This document shows, piece after piece, positions 34,841 to 48,100 of a stretch of DNA of 64,000 nucleotides. The notes under the pieces were generated by a model. The model made no database searches. It was not told where the DNA came from and saw nothing but the letters and a program-made list of their open reading frames with translations. Made by a program: the position numbers and the translations under genes. The stretch comes from Liopterus haemorrhoidalis (Eukaryota > Arthropoda > Insecta > Coleoptera > Dytiscidae). Every line of letters starts with the position of its first letter. The stretch's first letter is position 1. The DNA lies in assembly GCA_963971575.1 (NCBI GenBank), contig OZ020611.1:205014743-205078742 (forward strand). The letters run 5' to 3'.

Positions 34841-35409
34841 TAAGAGGCGTTTTTGCGAAGGCGAGGACCTTTTTTTGTTCATCATTTAGATTTTGGGAGG
34901 TTAGGACCTTTTTTTTTGCTCATCACATGAATTTTGAGAGGTGAGTTTTTTTATTTGCCAAGGGCGCCAAAAACACGGCTCTGCCCCTAGCGCAAGTTTT
35001 CCTTACTGCGGCTCTGCCTAGGATGATTAAGTAATCTTAATCATCCTAATATGTACCCATTTGGGCACAGTGTAAAATAGAATGGTACTGGAATTCTATA
35101 TCTTTATTGGTTTATACTAAACTTTACAATTTTTATTTTAGGTCCTGGAGCACCATTCCAGAATTGAAGGATGTGAAATGTAATATTTAGATTATAATAT
35201 TTGGAATAATTTAGACCTATATTTGTTTATATATTTTTATAGTGTGTGACTAACAAATATAATTTATAGCAGCAACTTGTATTTATTATTTTATAATCTT
35301 ACCACAGGATGAATGCACCACTTATATTTTCTTTATTACCGATTGCAGGTGCTACAAATTGCAGCTACTAATAAAACAGGAACATTCAAGTTGTACTTTC
35401 AAGTAGATA

Positions 35410-35643
35410 GAGTGGCGGATCGAGCTTTTTGGGGGCCCACGGCTTAAAAATGCCAAGGGGCCCTACACATGCTCTTCACTTATGTTGAATATTTTTCTAA
35501 GTAAAGAGCAAAAAAAAGGTCCTCACCTACCAAATCCAAATGAAGAACAAAAAAAAAGGTATCTGTCCGAGAGGTTGGGGGACCCTTGCGGATCCGGGGC
35601 CCAGGGTTTAAGCCCTATTAGCCCGTATGTAGATCCGCCGCTA
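35410..35643. mobile_element. hAT MITE (GTGGCGGATC) with minisatellite units
   Basis: GAGTGGCGGATC and GATCCGCCGCTA ends; target duplication AGTAGATA at 35402-35409 and 35644-35651. The interior contains GCTCTTCACTTATG and AAAAAAAAGGTCCTCACC units like those in the 17367 element. Confidence 0.82.
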
Positions 35644-35651
35644 AGTAGATA

Positions 35652-36192
35652 CGACTTGAAAGTGAAATATTTTTTATTATAATTTTTTCATTATGCTCCG
35701 AGCTAAAAATAGCAGTACTCTTGAGTTAGGATGCAAAAATGTTGAAATCAAAATGGAAGGCACTTTGAACACTTGCAATAAAAAATACTTTACTTTCAAG
35801 TATGTAGTATGTAGTATATACAATACTGTAGTATAGTTTTATGGTTTTATGTTTTATCCATAAATAATCATAAATATTAGTTGCAAAAATTAAGACTTGA
35901 TGAGATTAAATTTTATTTGATATATTACTAGTATATCAGAGTAAAAGAACAACAAATAAATAATAAATTATTGTCCCCACGATAATTTGTATGTTCATAC
36001 TTTTCATTGGTTAGTAAATCGAAAGAATAAAAAGAAAACTGGCGTAAACGGATTGTAGCGCGAAAATGTCTGTTTAGTAATGTCAGATGTGATAGTATTT
36101 ACAACAATAAAACGTTTTGTCGTATGCAATTATTAAAATTACTCAGTGCTTTATTAACTAAAGAAAACGTTTTACATAACAGCTAAATAACG
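35652..36192. other. RFC1 upstream region
   Basis: AT-rich, no obvious TATA box near the start codon; an S-phase or housekeeping promoter without TATA would fit. No repeat recognised. Confidence 0.35.
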
Positions 36193-39100
36193 ATGTCTAT
36201 GGTAAGTCATGAAATAAACTACGTTTCGGTGTAGAACTTAACCTTTAAATTTAATTTTAACAGGACATAAGATCATATTTTACAACTGTTTCTAAGAAGA
36301 CTTTTACTCCAAAACCATCTGAAGATCAGAGGAAGAAAGATGATAAATCCAAATCGAAAAAACGTCCCAAATCAGCTAATAGTAGCATTGAAGAAATAAT
36401 ACCTGGAACCCCACAAACCGAGAAAAAGAAATCTAAAAACAGGGATAAGAAAGAAGTAAAAAGACGTAGAATTCAAGTTGCTTCGGATTCATCTGATGAT
36501 GAAATATTTGATAACGAACGAAAAGATTCAAAGAAAAATAAAGTTGAAAAGAATGGTTCAAAGAAAGATATTATTTCTGATTCAGACTCTGATAAAGAAA
36601 CTAAAAAGAAGAAACCAGTGACTGAGAAACCTGTGAATAACCATTTAAAACCTAAAGAAAAGAAGCCAGAGAAACCTAAAAAAGTTGTCAATCTCTTTGA
36701 AGCGTTCGGGAATGAACCAGTCAAGCAAACAAAATTAGAAAAACCTAAAGCTGTAGAATCAAGTATACATGAAGATGATGATTTTGAAAAAACTCTTCTT
36801 GAATTGGATGAGGAACAATTGGTACAAAATAGTAAGGAACCAGAAATTAAGAAAGAAAAAAGTGCACATTCAGATAAAAATAATGAAACAGAGGAACGCA
36901 AAAGAAAAACTAGTACAAATAGTGATTCAGAAGAAAAATCAAAGAAAAAACATCATGACAGTGATTCCGATAAAAAGAAAACACCAGTCAAATCAAGAAA
37001 AAGTCCTATTAGATCTTTCGATAGTCCCAGTACATCTATTTCAACTTCAACACCAAGTCGTAAAAGAAAAACAAGCGAACATGATGATTCAATGACCGAT
37101 TTAGAAAGACACGAAAAGAAAAGATATTCAGCAATGTTATATCAAAAATATTTAAATCGAAGCGGCCCTGCGAATCATGGTGCAAAATGGTTACCAAAAG
37201 GTAAAGATGACTGTTTGAAAGATGACAGTTTTGTAATTACTGGAGTTTTGGATTCACTGACTCGTGAAGAAGCTGAAATGTTAATCGTGGAACATGGCGG
37301 TAAATGCATGAAAGCCATTAGCGGAAAAACAAGATATATGGTTATGGGTGATGATGCTGGACCATCAAAATTAGAAAAAGCTAAGAAGTTTGGTACAAAA
37401 TTACTATCGGAAGATGATTTGATTGATTTGATTTGCCAGAAATCAAAAATAAAAAACAAAAATATTGCTACAGAAGACAAGACTGATGAAAAAGAAAAAG
37501 GAAGCAAACAAGAGGATAAACATAAATCAAAAGATGAAAATAAAAGAATTAAATCAGATGATAGTCCACCTAATGAAAGGAGCAAAAAAGTTAATTTAAG
37601 TAATCTGAAAAAAGATTCAGATGGAGATGTTAAAAAAGAAAATGTTGAACAAAAGTCGTCTGACACCAGTGTTAATTCAAAATCATCAAAAAAGGTTAAA
37701 AAAGAGGTTCTAAGTGATGATGATATTCCTGCAGAAACAATTAAAGAAGAACTAAAAATAAAACCATCCAGTTTTTACTCCAAACAAAAGGAAGAAAAAC
37801 CATCCACTAGCACTAAACCAGTTATCAAACCAGTAAAAAAAGAATCCAAACAACCACCATCTGAGGATCAATTAGCATGGGTTGACAAATATAAACCAAC
37901 ATCCATAAAACAAATAATAGGTCAACAAACAGAAAATAGCAATGCTAAAAAATTACTGGTATGGTTACAAAACTGGTATAAAAATCAAAATGGTAAAACA
38001 AAGTTAGTAAAACCATCACCCTGGGCTAAGAATGATAATGGAGCATACTTCAAAGCTGCGTTATTAAGTGGTCCACCTGGTGTTGGAAAAACAACCACTG
38101 CAAATATAGTAAGCAAAGAATTAGGTTTTGACGTTGTTGAATTCAATGCATCAGATACCCGTAACAAAAGAATGTTACATGAAGAAGTTTCACAGTTATT
38201 AAAAACACGTTCCTTAGCTGGTTATTTTACAGATGGTTCAGCGCCTACTAAAAAACATGTATTACTTATGGATGAAGTTGATGGTATGTCTGGTAATGAA
38301 GATAGGGGTGGCATGCAAGAACTTATTTCGTTAATTAAGGAATCAAGTATTCCTATTGTTTGCATGTGTAATGATAGGCAACATCCTAAAGTACGTTCTT
38401 TAGCAAACTATTGTTTTGACTTGCGGTTTAACAAACCTCGGGTTGAACAAATAAGAGGCGCAATGATGTCTGTTTGTTTTAAAGAGGAGATCGATATCTC
38501 CCCTGATGCTCTCAATGAAGTAATAATGGGTTCTGGAATGGATATAAGACAAATTTTAAATAATTTATCTATGTGGTCATCAAAAGATAGTAAATTATCT
38601 AAAGAATTGACTAAAAAAGAAGCTTCAACAGCTGCTAAAGATGTTAAACTTGGTTCATGGGAAGTTATAAGAAAAGTATTTTCAGAAGAAGAACATAAAA
38701 ATATGTCCATAGATGATAAATATGGTTTATTTTTCTATGATTACAGTATTAATCCTTTGTTTGTACAAGAAAATTATTTACAAGTTAAACCGCATTGCCC
38801 TACAAATGAAACTTTGAAAAGAATAGCGTATGCAGCTGATAGCATTAGTTTAGGTGATTTAGTTGATTCTAAAATTAGAAGTAAACAAACCTGGGGTTTA
38901 TTGGATACACAAGCATTGTATTCTTCTGTTATTCCTGGAAGTGTTTTGGAAGGACATGTTGCTGGACAAATTAATTTTCCAGGCTGGCTTGGAAAGAATT
39001 CTAAAACTAATAAATTTAAAAGAATGCTTAGCGAGTTGCAATCACATATGAGAACAAGGTAAATATTTTAACTACTTGTTTTTACTACCTTATTTCATCT

Positions 39101-42100
39101 TTTTGGCCCTGCTATCCATTATAGATCCTAGTATACTCTCATTTTCTTTCTTGTATTTTCATACGATTTTTAGGATTTAGTAGGTATAACCATAAACTAG
39201 ATACTCCAATGTGTATATTTTTGTAGTATTTAACATTTAAGGCTGCGTCTAACCCCCAGAGGTTATCAGTTTCTTATACAAACTAACAATCTGAAATAAA
39301 ATCAGTAAAAAATTTGATCTATACATCAAATTTTGCACCGTATTTTTATTTATCTAATAAAATATTTTTAATTGTAGAAACATTTATTGTAAAAATATTA
39401 TCGCTCAATAACTTAAAAATAGACATCAGCGATAGTGTTCTGTAATGTTTTAAATCTATTTGTGGGTTTCGAATAACTTATATTTATATAGTTTTTAATC
39501 GAAATGTTAATACGTCAACATTTTTTTCGACTTTATTACTTATAGTTTAGAACCTTCATCGAAAAATATTATACTTGATGATAATGGAATGCCACTTGGT
39601 ACACGTATTCTTCACGAAAATTAAATCATTTTTACCCGTAACACCTATCTTGAAAACCCTGGCAGATTCAAGAAGGCGGCAAAAATAATCTACCAAGTAC
39701 AATAACTATAAGTAGTTTTTACAATAGAGCAAAATAGCTACATACATATGTAGAATGAAGCTTTAGCTACATTTGCCGCATTGTACGCAAATATGCGTCG
39801 ATTGGTTTACAAGATGGCGTCTGTAATGCAACTTACTTATTTACTACTACGTAACAATTTTTTCTACAATTAAAAATATCCTATTAGATAGATAAAAATT
39901 CGCTGCAAATTTTGATGTATAGATTGTTATTAATTTTATTTTCAATTATTAGTCTTGTATAAGAAATTATTGAGAACTATAGGGTTGTGCGCCGCCTTAA
40001 TCACCTTTTTAATTCTTGAATAGAATGATTCTACTTTGCCGGTAAATTTTTACGATTGTTCTATCTTCCCAAAAATTGAGGCTTGGACTCCAAGGAGTAC
40101 ATTTTTTTTTTTTTTTTGTTTTGTGTGCTCGACTCTTAATGTCGATAGATAAATCGGTCAAACTATTTAAACCGTGAGCTCATGACAGTTTATGGTCTCC
40201 GATTTCATACAGCATGCCTTTTGGAGGAGAGAATATTTACCCTGTGACAACAAAGAAAGGAGGGTATTAAACCCCTGCACGCTTTCCGGTTATATGGAAA
40301 ATTGCATTTCCACTTACATAAAATTTATTGTTTTTCTTTGATTTAATAATGCTTGCCCTTTTATCAAAGAATGTTAAAACAAATTTAAAGTCTTAAAAAT
40401 TATAGACATGCGATTCGAACGGTCCCAAAGGGCTTAAACGGCACGTGATCTTGTAATAAAAAAATATGATGTTCCGCGTTTTCCGGAAAATTTTACGGTT
40501 TTCCGCGTTCGTTCATGCGGCATGCCGATGAAAATAATTGAAGTTTGTGTCATAAAGCCTCTATAAAAAAATGGCATGCGGCCTAAAGGAGGAAAATATC
40601 GGAAAAATTGTGGGTGATTAAAATTTTCACAAAACTTTTCCGAAAATTTCCACCCTTGGGCCAACGAGGGCCGCATGCCAATTTTTTTATAGGAGTTCTA
40701 TGACTTAATTCTTTTCATTGACATGCTGCATGAAAACGCGGAAAATCATATTTTTTTTATTACAAGATCACGTGACCGTTTGAGCCCTTTGGGGCCCTGC
40801 GAAACGCCTGCCTATAATTTTTAAGATTTTAAATTTGTTTTAACTTTCTTTTGATAAAAGGGCAAGCATTATTAAATCAGAGAAAAACACGAAATTTTGT
40901 GTAAGAGGAAGTAAATTTAATAACCAATTGGAATTATTGGCATTATATTTTCATTTTATGTGTGATGTATACGAAACGAGAGGGGCGAAGCATATGACTT
41001 AAAACAACGAAGCCATAGGCGCAATTTTCAAAATCTTAATGAACCTTGCTATATAAAAAAAATACTGCACATATTTAGAAACCTAAATAATCGTATTAGA
41101 TATTCGAATAAAAATTAACAAAAAAATATTTTAACATAAAATTAGTTTTTAAAGCTGTTAGATTAACAGACGATAAATTATTTTAAAAATATCGTTGATT
41201 TTGCCGTGATTACTACAAAGCAAAATTTGTCCTACACAGTCAGCATGCCGCCTTCACTTATTATATACCTGCGAAACCCTGCAATGTGTGAAAATTCACA
41301 CTTCACATCAATTTTTTTTTACTTCAGTTCTTTTTACCGTCAATGTGAGGTTTATATCTGCCTACTTGTACTAACAGTAAAGATTACTATATCTTGTTTT
41401 CTAGATTTTTCTTTCTTGTGTACTTTTACAAATGTGTCTTTTATTTATTTGTGTCACTTTATTTATCATTCTTGTTCTAACAGTGACAGTGTACAGACGT
41501 GTTTTTATCATTACTCACAAACAACTTTTGACAAGTGTGTTAGTAAAAATTAAAAATTAAAATCTGTAATTTCATCATAAAATCAGTGTTCAAAAAAATA
41601 ACATGCAGCAGAACAGTGTTGGGCTTAGTGACATTTCAACTATTTCAAACATGCCCTTAACAACAACCACCACAACAACCACTATCAGCACCCTCACAAC
41701 TATACCCTCTCTAATAACATCTTGCTCCTATGCTGTATCTCATACGTCAGGAAATTGCAATGCAAAAATATTAGAATTGAATACTGAGCCTATGGAAAGT
41801 AATATCTCGAATTCTAGTTGGCAAACAACTCCCTACAGGCGCAAATCCAAAAGACAAAGGGAAGACAATAATAGCAATCAAACGGGAAAAAGGCTAAACT
41901 TCAATGCTCATGAAGACAGTGAAGGAAACACTCTAGGTTTCACATGCAACAACAGTTTCTCTGCACTGGCAGACTCAGATCAGAATGAGGAAGCTGAGGA
42001 TAATAACGCAACCACTATAGAAAAAAGGATACCAAAACCACCCCCAATTAAAATTGATAATGTTAGTAATTTTCAAGCAATGGTAACTGACATAAGCAAA

Positions 42101-45100
42101 ATACTCGAAAAAGGTCAGTATCGTTGCGAAACCTTCGATATAAATAGTGTTAAAATTAATACTAAGACCATAGACTCATACAGAGCATTAGTTAAATTCC
42201 TGGACCAGAACAATATCTACTATTATACTCATCAACCTCGTCAAGAACGAGCCTACCGAACTGTACTTAGAAATATTCACCCTTCAGTCCCGACAAATAC
42301 AATAAAAGAGGCCTTGGAGGAGCTAGGATTTCAAATAAATAATGTAACAAATATAAGAAGTAAACGGAACAACGAGCCACTACCACTCTTCTTCGTAGAT
42401 CAACCACCAAATGTGAACAACAAAAACATTTACAATATAGAATTTCTCCTCCATACAAAAATAGTAGTTGAACCCCCGAACAAAAATTACGATATCCCCC
42501 AATGCATGAGATGTCAGAATTATGGACATACCAAAAGCTACTGTAAGAAACCTTATGCCTGCGTAAAATGTGGAGGCGACCACCCAACAGCCAATTGCAA
42601 AAAAGAAAGGAATACCCCTGCAAAATGTGCACTATGCACCAAACCTCACACTGCGAACTATAAAGGATGTGAAGTTTACCAACACATTAAAAGAACACGA
42701 GACAAAAGATATACTCTACATCAAGAAAACTCGCAACCAAACAATTATGCAGAAAACACGCCCCGCCATCATAATTCCCAAGTACAAAACGGCATAAGTT
42801 ATGCACAAGCCACGTCAAGACATGTAATCCCTCCACAAAACGATAACCAAAATGACAACTTTTTAAAAGATTTTTTGGAAAAATTCGAAAACATGTTCAG
42901 TCAGCTTATGACACAAAACAGTTCAATACTAAAACTCCTGACAACACTGCTTAGTAAAATAAATTAATAATGGCAAATGCACTTAGAATAGCTATTTGGA
43001 ATGCAAACGGCCTAGCCCAACATCGTCAGGAAGTGGAACTATTCCTAATAACGCACAAAATAGACATTCTTCTAATATCCGAAACTCACTTCACAGACAG
43101 GACCTACTTCAAAATTAATAAATACAAGACATATACCACACAACACCCAGACGAAACTGCTCATGGGGGCACAGCGATAATCATTAGTGAAAAAATTGAT
43201 CACTATGAGCTAGAGAAATACGAGGAAGATTCTATCCAAGGAACACACATTAAAGTCCAAGAAGCAAATGGACCTCTTGTAATCGCAGCTGTTTACTGTC
43301 CGCCTAAACATAAATTAAAGAAAAATCATTTTGAAACTTACTTTCACAAACTCGGAAACCGATTTGTAGCCGGGGGTGACTTTAATTCTAAACATACCAC
43401 ATGGGGTTCCAGAATTGACACCACCAAAGGAAGAGAACTTCTCAAGGTAATTAATTCTAAGAACTATAATACAGTAAGCACAGGGGAGCCAACATACTGG
43501 CCAACAGACCCAAACAAAGTGCCTGACTTATTGGATTTCTTTGTCACAAGTGGAGTGTCCCCAAATTACTTCCAAGTCACCTCAAACTATGACCTCTCTT
43601 CTGATCATTCCCCTGTAATTGGTAGTATCAACTCTAATGTTTATAAAAAAACTAGGTGCAATATGTTAACAAATAAATGTACAAACTGGTCAATATTTCG
43701 TCAATTTCTTGAAGAAAATACCTCGCTTACTATTCCACTTAAAACAGAAGATAATATCAACTCAGCTGTGACTAAGATAGTTGAAAAAATTCAACAAGCT
43801 GCTCAACACGCAACTCCTATAACCAACAGCCAAGTTGATCCAACATTTAATCTTCCACTATTTGTTAGGAACAAAATAGCAGAAAAACGCCAGATCCGCA
43901 GACAGTGGCAATATACAAGGCATCCAGTCGATAAACAAAAATTAAACAAAATCACCAAAGAAGTAAAACAGCTATTGCACAAAATAAAAAATGATAATTT
44001 TAACGAATATCTACGTAATCTGTCCATATCACCCCATAACAATTATTCTCTGTGGAGGGCAACAAAGAAATTTAAAAAACCCACTTCACATGTACCTCCA
44101 ATTCGTCAAGCTGATGGCAAATGGGCAAGGGATCCAAATGAAAAAGCTGAAACATTTGCGAAACATCTATCAGAAGTGTTCAAACCATTTCCATCCCTAA
44201 TAACAGCTGACGAAGAAAATAAAATCAGCGAGTTCTTGAATTCAGATTTCCAAATGTCGCTTCCCATTACACACTTCTCGCCAGGAGAAGTTAAAGAAAT
44301 AATAAATCAGCTCAAAAACAATAAAGCTCCTGGATATGATGGAATCTCAGCTATCATGCTAAAGGAATTGCCAAAAAAAACAATAGTTCTAATCACACAA
44401 ATATTTAATGCAATAACAAGAATACAGTACATCCCTCCCCAATGGAAATTTGCACAAATAATCCTAGTCCACAAACCTGGAAAATTGCCACATGAAGTTA
44501 CCTCGTATAGGCCCATATCCTTACTACCTATCCTGTCAAAAATCCTAGAAAAACTAATACTGAAAAGACTAAAACACACATTAGAAGAAGAAGTCATACC
44601 CAGTCATCAATTCGGTTTTCGAGAAAACCACTCGACTATAGACCAAGTCCACCGTGTTGTTGATACAATAGAAAGGAGCTTTGAAAGTAGAAAAATCTGC
44701 ACTGCGGTGTTCCTTGATGTAAGCCAGGCTTTCGATAAAGTGTGGCACACTGGATTGTTATATAAAATAAAAAAGACACTACCTTACCAATATTACAATC
44801 TATTCAAGTCCTACCTCGAAGACAGATACTTCAAAGTGAAACATGATGGAAAACTATCCAAGGAATACAAGATTTCTGCAGGAGTCCCACAAGGTAGTGT
44901 GCTAGGTCCCACACTTTATCAAATATTTACCGGAGATTTGCCAACCACAGAGCGCACAATAACAGCCACCTATGCAGATGACACAGCAATTCTCTCTTCT
45001 GAATGTGACCCTAAGCAAGCAGTGCTAAATCTGCAAAGAGCCCTAAATCAAATGCAGACATGGCTAAAACTATGGAGGATCAAAGTGAACACCACTAAAT

Positions 45101-48100
45101 CATGTCACATAACATTCACAACCAGACATGTGACATGCTCGCAAGTGACATTGAATAGTCAAGCTATACCTGAAACCGACTGTGTAAAATACCTTGGTAT
45201 GCACCTGGACAGACGACTGACATGGAAAAAACATTTAATGACCAAACGTCAGCAACTCGACTTAAAAGTAAGGCAAATGAACTGGCTGCTAGGTCGAAAA
45301 TCCAAACTGTCACTTCAGAACAAGCTGTATGTTTACAAGGCAATTTTAAAACCTGTCTGGACATACGGCATACAGCTGTGGGGCTGTGCCAAAAAATCGA
45401 ATGTAAACATAATTCAACGTTTCCAAAGTAAAACTCTGAGAATGCTATGCAATGCTCCCTGGTACGTCAATAATAAATGTCTCCACAGGGACCTAAACAT
45501 TCCCTGGGTCAGGGACGTTATAGCATCATATGCTACGAGACATTCCACACGCTTACAAATCCACCCAAACCAGCTAGTGCCAGATCTGCTAAACCCACAT
45601 CAGCCAAGAAGACTTCACAGAAGGAAGCCAACAGACTTACCAGCTGACTCATGACATGTTAAAGTGTAGTGTAGTGTAGTGCACCGAAAAAAAAAAAAAA
45701 AAAAACTAGCCAGGAGAATCACCACTGGGTGACTACTCCGCTCCAGACAATTATAGTCAACAAATTTACTTGTTGGCCTAAACATGGCCAGTTGTAAAAT
45801 AATTTTGTAATAAAAAAAAAAAAAAAAAAAACTTTATTTATGGTACAGATTATTGATCTGCTTATTTCTATTTTTTACAGTATATCGGGCAACAGAGATG
45901 CAGTTAATTTAGATTATTTAAGTCATATTTATAATGCTTTAGTAACACCGCTTGTGAAAGAAGGAGCGGATGGTATTCCGAAAGCCCTAGCTGTGATGCA
46001 GGAGTACCATTTAATGCGAGAAGATCTCACAAATATTGTCGAATTAGTCCACTGGCCTAAGAGTAAGGACTTGTTCAAAAATGTGGAACCTAAAGTAAGT
46101 TAATTTTAATGTATATATTTGTTAATAAAAATATATGCAATGCAGTTTCGCAGTGTATATCTATTTTTAATTTAGTAATTATAAAATACCTGAGATGAAA
46201 ACTATTTTTAGGTAAAAGCGGCATTCACAAGAGCATATAATAAAGATGTAACTTTACCATATGCAGTATCTGCAGCTCCTATTAAGAAGAGACGTGGTGG
46301 AGGAGAGGAAGAAGATGAAATGTACGGAGAAGATGAAGATGCCGATGAAGAGAGTGGAGAAGATAATGATAATATTGATAACAATCCTATGATAAAGGTT
46401 GGTAAACCTTAACATTTCTTTTTTATCTTATTGGTGACTCAAATTAACGCGTATCCCTCTAGCGGCAAAAAAGCGAACACTTCGAAAAAGGTTACTGTCA
46501 TTGTTTACGTATAATTCACCATGTGTTTTATTGTTTCTGTCCATTCTCACTCCATTTTTACAGCGAATAAAGTGATAAATTTAAGAAAAAAAGATTAAAT
46601 ACTCCTTGTTGTGTGTATGGTAGTCAATCACAGGAAGAACATCTTCGAATATTAGATTGAAAGATTATCAGTGATTCTAAAATTTTGTTTCTATTGAAGG
46701 GAATTTATACTGTTGAGATGATTTTAAACAAGTTTTTAACGTTGAATTTTTCATTTTCCCTGTCTCACATGTGCAAGAAAATCGTTTAATGTTGTGTAAA
46801 TTATTGTTAATATAATTAAAACCCCTTGTTATTTCATGGGAGTGTTCCATAACTGTGTTAGTTTGCAAATATTTGACAGTTTTCTTGTGTAGAATAAATT
46901 ACAAGTTCTCTTTCTATAAAATTTCTTGAGATATGTGTAGATATTAAGTATTCAAATAAATGTTTTAAGTTCAAAGTATAACATTTTATTTTCTCTGTGA
47001 GTATAAGCCGGCACCAACATACAATATATAACCTCTGAAAATATTCATTTACAAGTAGCAAATTTTATCATAAAATGGATTCACATATATTTATACACTT
47101 TTTTAATACTCGGTTATAATTTAAATATACTGTATACAGCAAGAAAACGTAAATTAGACCAAAAATTGATTATAAACCAATACTGTTTACATACGTTGAC
47201 AGATGACTATCCTTTTTCGTGTCAAAAGTTCACAAGGCGATAGTGGCGCCGTTTCGGTAATTATAGTCGCGAATTAGAGTTGTTTAAACTTTACTTTGAT
47301 TTACTTCTGGCTATTATGGTGCTAATGAACATTTTAGTGGACATCCGTTAAAGCCTTCACGGATATTATAGGATTTTGATTTTAAGATCGTAGCGCCTAG
47401 ATGGCTACATCTTGAACTACTACAGTATACATAATTTGTATTTGTTATCTATAGACATATACAGGGTGCCCGTTTTCATGCCTAACCATTGGGATTTCGT
47501 GAACCATAAGATATACTAAGTCGTTTAAATTGCCGCATTAGTTGGCCACTTTAATTATGTATTTGGTTTTCTGGAAAAGTCCACAGGTCACTAGATACGA
47601 GCAAAAAACAAATTTTGGACGATTTACTTTTTGGCTTACAACTTTTTTGTTTTAATACAAAACATAAAACAAAATTTTATTATAGTCATAGACATTATAG
47701 TTCTACTCCAAATATCAACTGTGCATGTATTTACGTATCATTAACGGTATTTTAAATTGTCAGTCCTATTACGATTTATCAATAAATGATATCGGACCAG
47801 CAATTGAAGAACTGGTTGATAATCATGAAGTATGGTTTCAACAAGGCGACTGTTCTGCTCATAATAAAATTATCTTAAAATATCTTGACGAAGTATTTCC
47901 CGATATATGGATTGGTAACTGGACCAGTTCACTGGCCCGCACGATCTTCGGATCTAGCGCCAAATGTTTTTATGGGGATATTTAAAATCTAAAATTTACA
48001 GTGATAAGAAATATACAGATTTAAAATCATTAAAAGACAGAATATCTTTAGAAGGTTTTAAGATATAGTGTTATCAACTAGCCAATGTTCGGCGCAATTT

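Larger units (their letters stand above)
41313..45831 (+). mobile_element. Jockey-type non-LTR retrotransposon, intact ORFs
   Basis: A LINE of about 4.5 kb in sense orientation in RFC1 intron 2. A 5' UTR of about 290 bp precedes ORF1 (41603-42967) and ORF2 (42970-45654). The 3' end has a GTGTA repeat, an A-run at about 45687-45706, about 105 bp of further 3' UTR and a terminal A-run at about 45812-45831. Both ORFs are free of stops, so the insertion is young or selected. The 5' boundary and target duplication could not be fixed: T-rich sequence on the left and CTTTATTTATGG on the right share only a few bases. Confidence 0.88.

Noticed and set aside
36473..36901. Minus-strand Ser/Phe/Leu-rich frame, and others at 37175-37666 and 38408-38710
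   Set aside because: Antisense shadows of the RFC1 main exon.
42267..42632. Minus-strand frames within the Jockey element
   Set aside because: Antisense of ORF1 and ORF2; no independent support.
45840..46103. Stand-alone 87-codon ORF
   Set aside because: It is RFC1 exon 3 extended into both introns.
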